From contig NZ_CP046977.1 of the NCBI RefSeq assembly GCF_030408455.1, positions 2,294,001 through 2,358,000 of the forward strand: a stretch of 64,000 nt of DNA. Reading direction: 5' to 3'. Shown here one piece after another: positions 36,059-45,549 of the stretch. The translations under genes were made by a program, and so were the position numbers. Positions within the stretch are counted from its first letter, which is position 1; every line of letters starts with the position of its first letter. Below the pieces are notes generated by a model, which made no database searches, was not told the origin of the DNA, and was given only the letters and a program-made list of their open reading frames with translations. The stretch comes from Corynebacterium atrinae. GTDB lineage: Bacteria; Actinomycetota; Actinomycetes; Mycobacteriales; Mycobacteriaceae.

Positions 36059-36685
36059 TTAGGGCGACACCCCGTCGGCGATGACCAACTCGGTAGCGCC
36101 ATCGGAGAGACGGTAGCGCAGGCCGACGATGGCGCAGCGGCCGTCCTCGATGCGGTCACGCAGAGACCAGAGGCGGTGTTTGATCTGGACGACGGTTTCT
36201 TCGATGTGCTGGCGTTCGAAGTCGTCGGTGGTGGACATGCCGCGGGCGCGGGCTTCGAGGATCGAGGGGGCGACCTTTTCGATGAGGATGCGCTCGAGGC
36301 CGTCGGGGATGGCGCCGCCGTCGAGGGCTTCGGCGGTGGCGGCTACGGCGCCGCAGGATTCGTGGCCCATGACCACGACGAGGTCGACTTCGAGGCTCTT
36401 GATGGCGTATTCGATGGACCCGAGGACGGAGGGGTCGAGGATTTCACCAGCGGTGCGGACGACAAAGAGGTCGCCGAGGCCGACGTCGAAGATCAGCTCG
36501 ACGGGGACGCGGGAGTCGGAGCAAGAGAGGATGACGGCGCGGGGGGATTGTCCGGAGCGCAGTTCCATGCGGCGAACGGTGTCGAGGTTAGGTCGTTGGA
36601 GTGCCTCTTCGACGAAGCGCTTGTTTCCGGCTTGGAGGGCTTCCCACACCGCTTGCGGTCGGTGGGCAACTTCTTTCATGGGCAT
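36059..36685 (-). CDS. bca: beta-class carbonic anhydrase
   Basis: The enzyme interconverts CO2 and bicarbonate in the cytoplasm. The 208-residue protein has the zinc and active-site residues of the beta class: Cys55, Asp57 and Arg59 in SCSDSR, and His108 and Cys111 in GHESCGA. ATG 36685 (MPMKEV) is preceded by TACACT at 7 nt and no Shine-Dalgarno, indicating a leaderless message. It is divergent from mutY across 41 bp. The symbol follows the C. glutamicum beta-type enzyme as I recall it. Confidence 0.93.
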   Translation of the reverse strand: MPMKEVAHRPQAVWEALQAGNKRFVEEALQRPNLDTVRRMELRSGQSPRAVILSCSDSRVPVELIFDVGLGDLFVVRTAGEILDPSVLGSIEYAIKSLEVDLVVVMGHESCGAVAATAEALDGGAIPDGLERILIEKVAPSILEARARGMSTTDDFERQHIEETVVQIKHRLWSLRDRIEDGRCAIVGLRYRLSDGATELVIADGVSP

Positions 36686-36692
36686 AACGACA

Positions 36693-36718
36693 AGTGTAAG
36701 CCCTGGGGGTCTTAGACT
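36693..36718. promoter_or_regulatory. divergent leaderless promoter pair, carbonic anhydrase / mutY
   Basis: On the minus strand TACACT (36698-36693) lies 7 nt before the carbonic anhydrase ATG. On the plus strand TAGACT (36713-36718) lies 8 nt before the mutY ATG. The whole gap is 41 bp, a second case like that at 6671-6703. Confidence 0.5.
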
Positions 36719-36726
36719 CGTTCATC

Positions 36727-37590
36727 ATGTTCGCCTCTGCACTCTTGGAATGGTTCGACGACCACGAACGCCCGTTGGCGTGGCGGGAGCCTGGCACGAC
36801 TGCGTGGGGTGTGTTGCTGTCGGAGGTGATGAGCCAGCAGACTCCGGTTGGCCGGGTCGAACCGATCTGGCGGGAGTGGATCGAGCACTGGCCGACGCCG
36901 GAGGCGTTTGCCCAGGTCAGCCCGGCGGAGGTACTGCGGGCGTGGGGGAAGCTGGGCTACCCGCGGCGCGCTCTGCGTTTGCTCGAATGCGCCAATGCCA
37001 TCGTGGAGGAACACGCAGGGCGGGTTCCGGGGGACGTCGATAAGCTGTTGGAGCTGCCGGGGATCGGTGACTACACCGCACGGGCGGTGGCCTGTTTTGC
37101 TTATGGGCACAATGTGCCCGTGGTGGATACCAATGTGCGGCGCGTGTACCGCCGGGCGGTGGAGGGCAAGTTTCTGGCGGGGACGGCATCGAGAAGCGAG
37201 TTGGCCAAGGTGGCTGCCCTTCTCCCAGAAGAGGATGGGCCGCGGTTGTCCGCCGCGATGATGGAGCTGGGCGCGCTGGTGTGCACGGCGACGAACCCGA
37301 AGTGCGGCGCCTGCCCGCTCTTATCGACGTGCGCGTGGGTCGCTGCCGGCCGGCCCGAACCGCTCCCCGAGGAGCTAGCGAAAAAGAAAGTGCAAAAGTT
37401 CACGGGCACCGATCGGCAGGTCCGCGGGCTCATCATGGATGTGTTGCGCCAAGCCGAAACGCCCGTGCCGCTGGCCGACATCGACCTGGTGTGGCCTGAT
37501 GCGGGTCAACGCACACGGGCGTTGGAGTCGTTGCTTATCGACGGCCTCGCCGAGCAGAACAGCGACGGGCAGTTCCTCCTGCCCCAGTAG
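36727..37590 (+). CDS. mutY: A/G-specific adenine glycosylase MutY
   Basis: MutY removes adenine mispaired with 8-oxoguanine. The 287-residue protein shows the catalytic Glu in LSEVMSQQT, the helix-hairpin-helix ELPGIGDYTARAV, the catalytic Asp in PVVDTNVRRVY, and a 4Fe-4S cluster motif with the spacing CX6CX2CX5C (CTATNPKCGACPLLSTC). It is shorter than E. coli MutY because the C-terminal NUDIX-like domain is only partly present. The stop lies 5 nt from that of the convergent miniprotein gene. Confidence 0.93.
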   Translation: MFASALLEWFDDHERPLAWREPGTTAWGVLLSEVMSQQTPVGRVEPIWREWIEHWPTPEAFAQVSPAEVLRAWGKLGYPRRALRLLECANAIVEEHAGRVPGDVDKLLELPGIGDYTARAVACFAYGHNVPVVDTNVRRVYRRAVEGKFLAGTASRSELAKVAALLPEEDGPRLSAAMMELGALVCTATNPKCGACPLLSTCAWVAAGRPEPLPEELAKKKVQKFTGTDRQVRGLIMDVLRQAETPVPLADIDLVWPDAGQRTRALESLLIDGLAEQNSDGQFLLPQ

Positions 37591-37595
37591 CCGAC

Positions 37596-37766
37596 TTACT
37601 TCCAGCGGCCGCGGAAGTTCAGGCCACCGGGCAGGCTGACCCACAGACCACCACGACTATTGATGGTCAACGGGCCAACCCGGGTGGACGCCGAGGCGCC
37701 CGAGCCGGAGATGTTGATCCAGCTGTTCTTGCCGACCTTCTTGCGCTTGCGATACGTGATGCCCAT
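37596..37766 (-). CDS. DUF4236-type miniprotein
   Basis: The 56-residue product is basic at the start (TYRKRKKVGKNSW) and continues with the pattern INISGSGASASTRVGPLTIN and LPGGLNFRG. This is the strand-loop pattern of DUF4236-like small proteins. Function is unknown. The ATG at 37766 lies 7 nt after TAGAAT on the minus strand, so it may be a leaderless gene with its own promoter in the 19-nt gap after clpC. An ATG at 37775 is the alternative start. Confidence 0.7.
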   Translation of the reverse strand: MGITYRKRKKVGKNSWINISGSGASASTRVGPLTINSRGGLWVSLPGGLNFRGRWK

Positions 37767-37785
37767 GGTGGGCATTCTATACGCG

Positions 37786-40512
37786 TTAGACCTGCGGTTG
37801 CGGCTGCGCGCCGCCCTGCGGGCCCTCGTCGGGGTTGCTTCCCACCTCGCTGAGATCATCCGGGACGGTGTCCGGGGTATCGGCGACAACCAAGTCGGTT
37901 TCTACCTCGCGGATCGCCTCTGCTGCTTCGGGGGAAATCTCCGAGAAGGTTCCCTCCGGCAGCGGCTTCGGACGCGGCGTGAAGGTGAAGACAGCCGAGT
38001 CGACGTTCTTGTCCTCGCCGTCCCATCCATCAACGTCGACGGTGACGATCTCACCAGCGCCGAGCTCACCGAATAGGATCTTCTCGGACATAGCGTCCTC
38101 GATTTCCCGCTGGATGGTGCGGCGCAGCGGACGGGCACCCAGGACCGGGTCGAAGCCGCGCTGAGCGAGTAGGGCCTTGGCCTTGTCGGTGAGTTCGATG
38201 CCCATGTCCTTGGAGGCCAGGGCGCGCTCGACGCGGCCGATGAGCAGCTCCACCATCTCCACGATCTGCTCGCGGGTGAGCTGGTGGAAGACCACAATCT
38301 CGTCGATGCGGTTGAGGAACTCGGGACGGAAGTGCTTCTTCAACTCGTCGTTGACCTTGTTCTTCATGCGCGTGTACTGCGCATCCGTGTCGGTCTCGGA
38401 GGAGCCGGTGAAGCCCATGCCCACGGCCTTGGAAATGTCCTGCGTGCCCAGGTTCGAGGTGAAGATGAGCACGGTGTTCTTGAAGTCGACGACGCGGCCC
38501 TGGCCGTCGGTGAGACGACCATCTTCGAGGACCTGCAGGAGGGTGTTGTAGATCTCCTTGTGGGCCTTCTCGATCTCGTCGAAGAGGACAACGGAGAACG
38601 GCTTGCGGCGGACCTTCTCGGTGAGCTGGCCACCTTCCTCGTATCCGACGTATCCGGGAGGCGCACCGAACAGACGGGAGGCGGTGAAGCGGTCGTGGAA
38701 CTCGCCCATGTCGATCTGGATGAGTGCGTCATCCTCACCGAAGAGGAACTCCGCGAGAGCCTTCGACAGCTCCGTCTTACCCACACCGGAGGGGCCGGCG
38801 AAGATGAAGGAACCGGAGGGACGCTTCGGATCCTTCAGCCCGGCGCGAGTACGGCGGATGGCGCGAGAGACGGCCTTAACGGCGTCGTCCTGGCCGATGA
38901 TGCGCTTGTGCAACTCATCTTCCATCCGCAGCAGGCGAGAGGACTCTTCCTCGGTCAGCTTGAACACGGGGATACCGGTCCAGGTGCCCAGGACCTCGGC
39001 GATCTGTTCCTCGCCGACCTCCGCGATCTCTTCCAGGTCGCCGGAACGCCACTGCTTTTCCTTCTCAGCGCGCTCTTCGCCCAGCTTGCGCTCCTTATCC
39101 CGCAGGCCGGCCGCCTTCTCGAAGTCCTGATCATCGATCGCGGCTTCCTTTTCCCGCCGCACGTCAGCGATGCGCTCATCGATCTCACGCAGGCCTTCCG
39201 GGGCGGTCATGCGCTTGATGCGCATGCGGGCGCCAGCCTCATCGATGAGGTCGACGGCCTTGTCCGGCAGGAATCGATCGTTGATATAGCGATCGGACAG
39301 GTTGGCGGCGGCAACGAGAGCACCGTCGGTGATGGACACGCGGTGGTGTGCCTCGTAGCGGTCGCGCAGGCCCTTGAGGATATCAATGGTCAGCTCGACG
39401 GACGGCTCCGGCACCTGCACCGGCTGGAAACGACGCTCCAGCGCGGCATCCTTTTCAATGTGCTTGCGGTACTCATCCAACGTGGTGGCACCGATGGTCT
39501 GCAGCTCACCACGAGCCAGCTTGGGCTTGAGCAGGGAGGCAGCGTCGATGGCGCCTTCGGCGGCACCGGCACCGACAAGGGTGTGAATCTCGTCGATGAA
39601 CAAGATGATGTCGCCGCGCTGGTTAATCTCCTTGAGCACCTTCTTCAGGCGCTCTTCAAAGTCACCGCGGTAGCGGGAACCGGCCACCAAGGAACCGAGG
39701 TCGAGAGAGTAGACCTGCTTATCCTTCAGCGTCTCCGGAACCTTGCCATTAACAATGTCGAGCGCCAGGCCCTCGACCACGGCGGTCTTACCCACACCGG
39801 GCTCACCGATGAGCACCGGGTTGTTCTTCGTACGACGCGAGAGCACCTGCATGATGCGCTCAATTTCCTTCTCACGCCCGACGACCGGGTCAAGCTTGCC
39901 ATCGCGAGCAGCCTGGGTGAGGTTACGACCAAACTGGTCCAGTACGAGCGAGTTCGAGCGATCACCCGCACCGCCCTGGCCCTGCTGGCCACCGCGAGCG
40001 GCACCAGCGCCGGCGCCGACGGGGCCGCCAGCGGCAGCGTCCGGGGACACCTCGGGGTTATTGTCCTGGCCACCCTCGTAGCCGGACAGCAGCTGAATAA
40101 CCTGCTGGCGCACGCGAGGCAGATCAGCGCCGAGCTTGACCAGCACCTGGGCGGCCACGCCCTCGCCCTCACGGATGAGGCCCAGCAACAGGAACTCAGT
40201 ACCGATGTACTTGTGCCCCATCTGCAACCCCTCACGCAGGGAAAGCTCGAGGACCTTCTTGGCGCGCGGGGTAAAAGGAATGTGGCCGGTGTGCGGCTGC
40301 GTCCCGGTGCCGATAATCTCCTCGACCTCCGAGCGCACGGCATCCAGGGAAATACCCATGGACTCCAGGGCCTTGGCCGCTACGCCCTCACCCTCATGAA
40401 TAAGGCCGAGCAGGATGTGCTCCGTGCCGATGTAATTGTGGTTGAGCAAGCGCGCTTCCTCCTGTGCAAGGACGATAACGCGACGTGCGCGGTCGGTGAA
40501 CCGTTCGAACAT
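37786..40512 (-). CDS. clpC: ATP-dependent Clp protease ATP-binding subunit ClpC
   Basis: ClpC is an AAA+ unfoldase that feeds substrates to ClpP. The 908-residue protein has the double Clp N-domain (residues 1-145), a linker rich in Gly and Ala, NBD1 (Walker [11 protein letters not shown]), the UVR-containing middle domain ([19 protein letters not shown]) that marks ClpC rather than ClpB, NBD2 ([14 protein letters not shown]) and a Gln/Pro-rich tail. A -10-like TAGAAT lies at 40575-40570, upstream of the start. No clear ClgR site was recognised. Confidence 0.96.
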   Translation of the reverse strand: MFERFTDRARRVIVLAQEEARLLNHNYIGTEHILLGLIHEGEGVAAKALESMGISLDAVRSEVEEIIGTGTQPHTGHIPFTPRAKKVLELSLREGLQMGHKYIGTEFLLLGLIREGEGVAAQVLVKLGADLPRVRQQVIQLLSGYEGGQDNNPEVSPDAAAGGPVGAGAGAARGGQQGQGGAGDRSNSLVLDQFGRNLTQAARDGKLDPVVGREKEIERIMQVLSRRTKNNPVLIGEPGVGKTAVVEGLALDIVNGKVPETLKDKQVYSLDLGSLVAGSRYRGDFEERLKKVLKEINQRGDIILFIDEIHTLVGAGAAEGAIDAASLLKPKLARGELQTIGATTLDEYRKHIEKDAALERRFQPVQVPEPSVELTIDILKGLRDRYEAHHRVSITDGALVAAANLSDRYINDRFLPDKAVDLIDEAGARMRIKRMTAPEGLREIDERIADVRREKEAAIDDQDFEKAAGLRDKERKLGEERAEKEKQWRSGDLEEIAEVGEEQIAEVLGTWTGIPVFKLTEEESSRLLRMEDELHKRIIGQDDAVKAVSRAIRRTRAGLKDPKRPSGSFIFAGPSGVGKTELSKALAEFLFGEDDALIQIDMGEFHDRFTASRLFGAPPGYVGYEEGGQLTEKVRRKPFSVVLFDEIEKAHKEIYNTLLQVLEDGRLTDGQGRVVDFKNTVLIFTSNLGTQDISKAVGMGFTGSSETDTDAQYTRMKNKVNDELKKHFRPEFLNRIDEIVVFHQLTREQIVEMVELLIGRVERALASKDMGIELTDKAKALLAQRGFDPVLGARPLRRTIQREIEDAMSEKILFGELGAGEIVTVDVDGWDGEDKNVDSAVFTFTPRPKPLPEGTFSEISPEAAEAIREVETDLVVADTPDTVPDDLSEVGSNPDEGPQGGAQPQPQV

Positions 40513-40770
40513 GTCTACCCCTAACCTTTTGTTCCTAACTTGCTAACTACTCTAACGCCCGGGACAGACATTCTATTTGCGCCTTGAATTCCTAGCGCTC
40601 AATTTCCGGCCATTCATGCAGGTAGAAGGGTTGTACGCCGGTAGCGAACAGCCCATTTCGGGCCTCATGAGAGGGGCCGGCGCTACGCTTTTGTCTAGGA
40701 CCTCTCCGACCTCTCCGACCTCTCCAGCTCGACCCCTCCGCACCGTCGAAACTGTCAAAGGAGTACGACG
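40513..40770. other. 258-bp divergent spacer with three tandem 9-mers
   Basis: The clpC promoter should lie on the left side (TAGAAT at 40575-40570 on the minus strand). On the right, GACCTCTCC is repeated three times head to tail (40699-40707, 40708-40716, 40717-40725), 45 bp before the SDR start. The repeat could be a binding-site array or slippage. Confidence 0.6.
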
Positions 40771-41796
40771 ATGAGCACATCCCCCACCAACTCCCCTATT
40801 ACTGCCCACGACACCATCGAAGCCTGGCTGAGTCATCCCGCCGGAGGGCCTGTTCTCAGGGCCTTCCTGGAGTCTGCCGGATCCGATGCCGATGCCCTGA
40901 AGCCCGCTTATAATCTTCCGCTGGCCACACTGGTGGAACTGTCGGGAGGGAAGATGACCCGCGACGCCATCGATGGCTTGGTCGCCGAGGCCAACGGCGG
41001 CCACCTTCCTCCCACGATCGAGGCGGAGACGACACGGCCCCCGGCGGGAAAACGCTTTGCGGACAAGACCGTCATTGTCACCGGCGCCGCCAACGGCATC
41101 GGCCGTGCCACGACTCTGCAACTCCTCGGTGAGGGCGCACGGGTGGTCGCGGTGGATGTCTCAGCGCAGCGCCTCACCGAGCTTGTCGACGTCGCCGGTA
41201 CCTCCCCCGAGCAGTTGGTCACCGTCACCGCCGACCTCGCGGCGGCGGGTGCCGCCGAGGAGATTCTTGCGGCAGCTGGCGACCGGATTGACGGTTTGGC
41301 CAATATCGCCGGCATCATGGATGACTTTTCCGCGCTGCACGAAGTGACCGATGAAATGTGGTCGCGGGTCTTTGCCGTCAACGTGGACGGACTGGTTCGA
41401 CCGAGCCGCGCAGTCACCGGGCACATGCTGGCCAACGGCGGGGGTTCGATTGTCAACGTTGCTTCAGAAGCGGGCCTGCGCGGTTCCTGCGCGGGCGTGG
41501 CCTATACCGCGTCCAAGCATGCGGTAGTGGGCATCACGAAGTCGATGGCGGTCATGTACGCCAATGCCGGCATCCGCACCAATGCTGTCGCCCCCGGCGC
41601 GGTGATGACGGGCATTCCCATCCCGGAAAAGGTGGGCGAGTTCGGCCACGAGCGATTGGCAGGCTACCGGGGGAACGTGCCGTCGATGAGCACTGCGGAG
41701 CAGCAGGCAGCCGCCATCGTGTGGCTGCTGTCCGATGACGCAGCGAGCGTCAACGGAGCGATCTTACCTAACGATGGCGGCTGGTCGGCGATTTAG
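40771..41796 (+). CDS. short-chain dehydrogenase/reductase with N-terminal extension
   Basis: The 341-residue protein has a classical SDR domain from about residue 92: TGAANGIG (cofactor loop) near 102, NIAGIMD, the Ser in NVASEAG and the catalytic YTASK near 244. The first 90 residues are an extra region (TIEAWLSHPAGGPVLRAFLE, KPAYNLPLATLVELSGGKMT). It resembles segments found next to catalytic domains in some Actinobacterial SDRs and is of unknown role. The substrate is unknown. AAAGGAG precedes the ATG. The stop overlaps that of the convergent MFS gene. Confidence 0.8.
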   Translation: MSTSPTNSPITAHDTIEAWLSHPAGGPVLRAFLESAGSDADALKPAYNLPLATLVELSGGKMTRDAIDGLVAEANGGHLPPTIEAETTRPPAGKRFADKTVIVTGAANGIGRATTLQLLGEGARVVAVDVSAQRLTELVDVAGTSPEQLVTVTADLAAAGAAEEILAAAGDRIDGLANIAGIMDDFSALHEVTDEMWSRVFAVNVDGLVRPSRAVTGHMLANGGGSIVNVASEAGLRGSCAGVAYTASKHAVVGITKSMAVMYANAGIRTNAVAPGAVMTGIPIPEKVGEFGHERLAGYRGNVPSMSTAEQQAAAIVWLLSDDAASVNGAILPNDGGWSAI

Positions 41797-43223
41797 TCGC
41801 TGGTGACAGCGTTGTCCTGGTCCTCCGCCACCTTGGCCACGAAGGGGCTGGCGATGAGGACGAGGATGGCGAAGATGCCGCCGCCGACGAAGGCGGTATG
41901 CGCGCCGTCGGCAGTGGCCTGGGCGAGGTCAGCCCCGCCGCTGATCGCCGCTTGCGTGCCAAAGGAGAGGGCGGCGATGAGCACGGCGGTGCCGGCGGCG
42001 CCCGCCAGTTGCTGCAGGGTGTTGAGGATGGCGGTGCCGTGTCCGTAGAGGTGCGCGGGCAGCGAGCCCAACGCAGTAGTCATCAGCGGGGTCATCAGCA
42101 GTGACAGTCCGAGGGAGAATGTCAGGTGCATGGTGACGACTTCGGTGGTGGTGGAGTTGATGTCCAGCCGGGTCATCGCCCACACGCCCGCCGTCAGCAG
42201 CAGCGCACCGGGAATGACGAGCGGGCGCGGGCCGACGCGGTCGTAGAGGCGTCCGACGAAGGGCGCGAGGAGCCCGGAGGCCAGGCCACCCGGCATGACC
42301 AGCAGGCCGGTTACCAGGGCGGAGACACCGAGGGCGGTCTGGAGGTAGATCGGCAGGACCATCACCACGCCGAGCAAGGTACCCATGACCAGCAGCGCAA
42401 CGACGACGGAGACGGTGTAGTTGCGGATGGTGAAGGGGCTGAGGTTGAGCAGCGGGGTCTCCAGCTTGAGCTGGCGCCAGACGAAAATGGCCAAGGCCAC
42501 CACACCAACCGCTCCGAGGGTGAGGGCCATCTGCGGGTGAGTACCCAGGGAGCTGAGCGCGTAGACCAGGCCGCCGAACGCCAACGCAGCGAGGACGACC
42601 GAAAGCGGATCGAGGGGTGCTGCGGTGGTCTCGCCGACGTTGCGGATGAAGTAGGCGCCCAGAATCAGCGCGAGCGAAATGAGCGGCACGACCATCCAGA
42701 ACAGCCAGTGCCAGGTGAAGCGGTTGAGGATGAAACCAGAGACTGTGGGGCCGAGCGCCGGAGCGACGGACATGACGATGGAGATGATGCCCATGATCGA
42801 GCCGCGGCGGTTGGCGGGCACGACGGTCAGCGCGACCGTCATCAGCAGGGGCATGATCAGCGCGGTGCCCGCAGCTTGAATGATGCGTCCGGTGAGCAGA
42901 ATTCCGAAGCTGGGCGCGATCGCCGCGATGACCGTACCCACGAGGAAGCTGGTCACGGCCGCGAGGAATACCTGCTTGGTGCTAAAACGCTGCAGCACCC
43001 AGCCGGTGGTCGGGATGACCACGGCCATGGTGAGCAGGAAACCGGTGGTCAGCCACTGGGCCATCGTGGCCTGAATGTTAAAGTCGGCCATGATCGATGG
43101 CAGCGCCACCGACAGGATGGTCTCATTAAGGAACATCACCAATGCGGAGGTAACCAGCACGGTGAGGATGACCTTGACATCTGCGGGTAGCTTGTCAGGT
43201 CGGGAGGCGTTCCGGGAACTCAC
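41793..43223 (-). CDS. MFS drug transporter, DHA2 (14-TM) family
   Basis: The 476-residue protein has about 14 hydrophobic segments and EmrB/QacA-family features: LNETILSVALPSI in the first helix, QWLTTGFLLTMAVVIPTTGWV, the loop GRIIQAAG, and motif C-like GPTVSGFI. It would export drugs or a metabolite using protons. The substrate is unknown. GTG 43223 follows GAGAGGA. It is convergent with the SDR gene, with stops overlapping, so the two are not one operon. Confidence 0.85.
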   Translation of the reverse strand: MSSRNASRPDKLPADVKVILTVLVTSALVMFLNETILSVALPSIMADFNIQATMAQWLTTGFLLTMAVVIPTTGWVLQRFSTKQVFLAAVTSFLVGTVIAAIAPSFGILLTGRIIQAAGTALIMPLLMTVALTVVPANRRGSIMGIISIVMSVAPALGPTVSGFILNRFTWHWLFWMVVPLISLALILGAYFIRNVGETTAAPLDPLSVVLAALAFGGLVYALSSLGTHPQMALTLGAVGVVALAIFVWRQLKLETPLLNLSPFTIRNYTVSVVVALLVMGTLLGVVMVLPIYLQTALGVSALVTGLLVMPGGLASGLLAPFVGRLYDRVGPRPLVIPGALLLTAGVWAMTRLDINSTTTEVVTMHLTFSLGLSLLMTPLMTTALGSLPAHLYGHGTAILNTLQQLAGAAGTAVLIAALSFGTQAAISGGADLAQATADGAHTAFVGGGIFAILVLIASPFVAKVAEDQDNAVTSD

Positions 43224-43318
43224 GTTGGGTCCTCTCAAAATGAATCTAGGGAAAGAGGGCCAGGATAGCGCTTTGTTGACGTGAACGCAAACCTAGCCTT
43301 CTCCCCCGTTCCAGAGGG

Positions 43319-44584
43319 TTAACCCACGTTCGTCACTGCTTCTCGACGCCCGCGTCGCCGCGCCTTCGCGGCATCCGCCGCGTCAGCGATCACGTCCACG
43401 CCCCGGTGCCACAGCAATTCCACCGGTCCCCGGCTAAAGTAGTGCAACCACACCGCCGAGAGCGCGATGAGGAAAGCGCTGATTCCCACGTAGATACCCA
43501 GCGTGGCCAGGGTGTACCACTGCCCCTGGATTTTGGCGGCGACTCCGAAGCCCCAGTCGTAGAAGATGATGGAGGCGATGAGGTTCTGCAGGATGTAGCA
43601 GGTCAGCGCCATTCGGCCCACTAGTGAGAGCCACTTTCCGGACAGTCCAAGCTTGTCCCGGTTGGCATAGAAGGCCGCAACCGCGGCCAGCACGCCGAAG
43701 GCCACCAGCGGAGAGGTGCCGTATCGGGTGGCGTAACCAGCGCCAACCTCGGTCAACCGCAAGGTCCAGTCCAGCGGGATACCGATGCCGAAGCCGATGG
43801 CCATGACGATGCGGCGCAGGCGAACGGATTCGGGCAGGAAGAGCCCGGCGCGATAGAGATGCGCGCCAACGAGGAAGAGCCCCAGCCCCATGACGAACAT
43901 GATGGGGATTTCCCCTCGCCCGCCAAGGAAGTCGGTGAGGCGGCCGACGACCATGTCCCAGTAGGAGTCAGTATTGCTGGGGCTGAGGAAGACGTCGCGA
44001 CCAGGCTCGACGATGTCGGAGCCTCGTTCGCCAGCGTCAGCGAAGTCGGGCATGAGCTTGCCCAGGATCCACGTCCCAGAGAAGGACAGGGCGATAAAGA
44101 AGAGGTGGGCGCCGAGCCCGATGTACATCCAGATCTTCTGTGCGCGGGGGCTGCGCGCCATGACGGCGGCGACGACGAGGGCGGTGAGACCGTAACCCAT
44201 GAGGACGTCGAACTCGAAGATGAAGATGTAGTTGAGCAGGCCGTCGAGAATGAGTACAAGCGCCCGCCAGGGGTAGCGGCCCGGCCAGGGGTCCCCGCGG
44301 CGGATGGCGGATTGGCGTTGGATCTCCAGCCCAATGCCGAACATGATGGTGAGCAGTCCGATGAACTTGCCGTCGGTAACGAGGTTGAGCACCGTGCCAG
44401 CGGCGCGGTTGAAGGATCCGAAGAATCCGTCGACCTCGACGACTTCCGGGACGGAGCCGGAGAAAATCCAGATGTTGGTGAGCAGCGTGCCCAGGATGGC
44501 GATGCCGCGCAGGACGTCGAGCGCGAGGATGCGGCGGCCCTGCGATATCGGCGTCGATGTGGGGGTTGTGGGGGTGCCTGTCAC
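43319..44584 (-). CDS. DUF418-family membrane protein (YeiB-like)
   Basis: The 421-residue protein has about ten hydrophobic segments. It starts with LALDVLRGIAILGTLLTNI, typical of the DUF418/acyltransferase-3-like superfamily, and ends with the DUF418 region (RMALTCYILQNLIASIIFY). Function is unknown; relatives have been linked to membrane-bound acyl transfer. GTG 44584 is chosen because GAGGAG lies 6 nt upstream; a TTG at 44614 would add ten residues. The gene is followed by the MFS gene on the same strand, 95 nt away. Confidence 0.8.
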   Translation of the reverse strand: MTGTPTTPTSTPISQGRRILALDVLRGIAILGTLLTNIWIFSGSVPEVVEVDGFFGSFNRAAGTVLNLVTDGKFIGLLTIMFGIGLEIQRQSAIRRGDPWPGRYPWRALVLILDGLLNYIFIFEFDVLMGYGLTALVVAAVMARSPRAQKIWMYIGLGAHLFFIALSFSGTWILGKLMPDFADAGERGSDIVEPGRDVFLSPSNTDSYWDMVVGRLTDFLGGRGEIPIMFVMGLGLFLVGAHLYRAGLFLPESVRLRRIVMAIGFGIGIPLDWTLRLTEVGAGYATRYGTSPLVAFGVLAAVAAFYANRDKLGLSGKWLSLVGRMALTCYILQNLIASIIFYDWGFGVAAKIQGQWYTLATLGIYVGISAFLIALSAVWLHYFSRGPVELLWHRGVDVIADAADAAKARRRGRREAVTNVG

Positions 44585-44943
44585 GGCGGGCTCCTCAGGG
44601 TCAGAGTCAGTCAAGTAAGAAGGGGCTTAAAAGCACTGATGTCAGGCTAAGTGACTCCGAGCTTTCCTTAACTGCAGCTAAGCGAATTCCTGAATGCTTC
44701 CTGAGGGCGCCGAAGCGTCCACCAGGTTAAACCACGTCGCCCCGTGTCGCCGACCACTCCCCCGGAGCTATCTCACACAGCAAGCTCCCAGCGCTGGCCC
44801 GCATCCCCTTCAGGGCAACTACCCCCATCAGGGGGAATAAGCCGTTGGAGGTTCGACACCCACGCCAGCCGTCGACAATCCTTTGCACTGGCCAAGTACT
44901 CTTCAGCCAAGGTCTGAACTATCCGTCGGAGGTCCCCACCGCC
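44585..44943. other. 359-nt spacer, nothing recognised
   Basis: This gap separates divergent genes, the DUF418 gene and the lipoprotein gene. I see no ORF, riboswitch or strong hairpin. CGGAGG near 44926 may belong to the downstream lipoprotein gene. Confidence 0.5.
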
Positions 44944-45543
44944 ATGCTCTCGCGCCGCCCCGCCCTCGCGGGACTCCTCGCCGCCGGTTTGCTCCTCAGC
45001 GGATGCACCATCGGCGATGCCCGCGATGACGCCACGAGCACCGAGGCCAGCACCACCTCCGCCACACCCAGCTCTACCGGAACGACGCGCGCCATCGCGC
45101 CGGAACAGCCGGCCTACACCGCCGAGCGCTCCCCGAGCGAGTTCACCGTTGTGGACAACAACTACGTCACCTGGTGGATGGTCACCTCGGCTGATGACAC
45201 CCTGCAATGCACCTTCAAGGAAGTCCACGGGGCCCCCAACCCTGCGGACAATCATCCGCCACGCTTCGAACGCTGCGGCGCTAACTACCAAAACCCGCCC
45301 GAGGTCCCGTGGTTCAACACCACGGTGGAATCCAACATCGTCGCCTACAACCCGGAGATCGGGTTCCACGAGGGATTTACCTCCGGCCCCCACACGATGG
45401 GTATCGGCGGCGAGCGCCTCGCGGCGGGCGAGAGCGTTGACCTGTTCGGTTTCCGCTTCACCCAGTCCGCCGATGGCACCTTCACGGGGATCTACGACGG
45501 TAGCGGCTTCACCTTCAAGGACGGCGCCTTCACCGCCCTCTAG
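44944..45543 (+). CDS. lipoprotein of unknown function
   Basis: The 199-residue product has a signal with RR near the start, a hydrophobic core and the lipobox LLSGC (Cys near residue 21). A Ser/Thr/Ala-rich linker follows (DDATSTEASTTSATPSS), then a folded domain with two Cys residues in LQCTF and FERCGANY that could form a disulfide. No family is recognised. The ATG at 44944 is used because a lipobox is then correctly placed. It ends 6 nt before the lysS stop (convergent). Confidence 0.75.
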   Translation: MLSRRPALAGLLAAGLLLSGCTIGDARDDATSTEASTTSATPSSTGTTRAIAPEQPAYTAERSPSEFTVVDNNYVTWWMVTSADDTLQCTFKEVHGAPNPADNHPPRFERCGANYQNPPEVPWFNTTVESNIVAYNPEIGFHEGFTSGPHTMGIGGERLAAGESVDLFGFRFTQSADGTFTGIYDGSGFTFKDGAFTAL

Positions 45544-45549
45544 GCTGAC

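Noticed and set aside
38284..40524. 746-codon ORF antisense to clpC
   Set aside because: A shadow frame of a high-GC gene. ClpC motifs are intact on the opposite strand and the antisense translation has no domain.
44773..45393. Minus-strand ORF overlapping the lipoprotein gene
   Set aside because: Gly/Arg-rich shadow; the plus-strand product has a proper lipobox.
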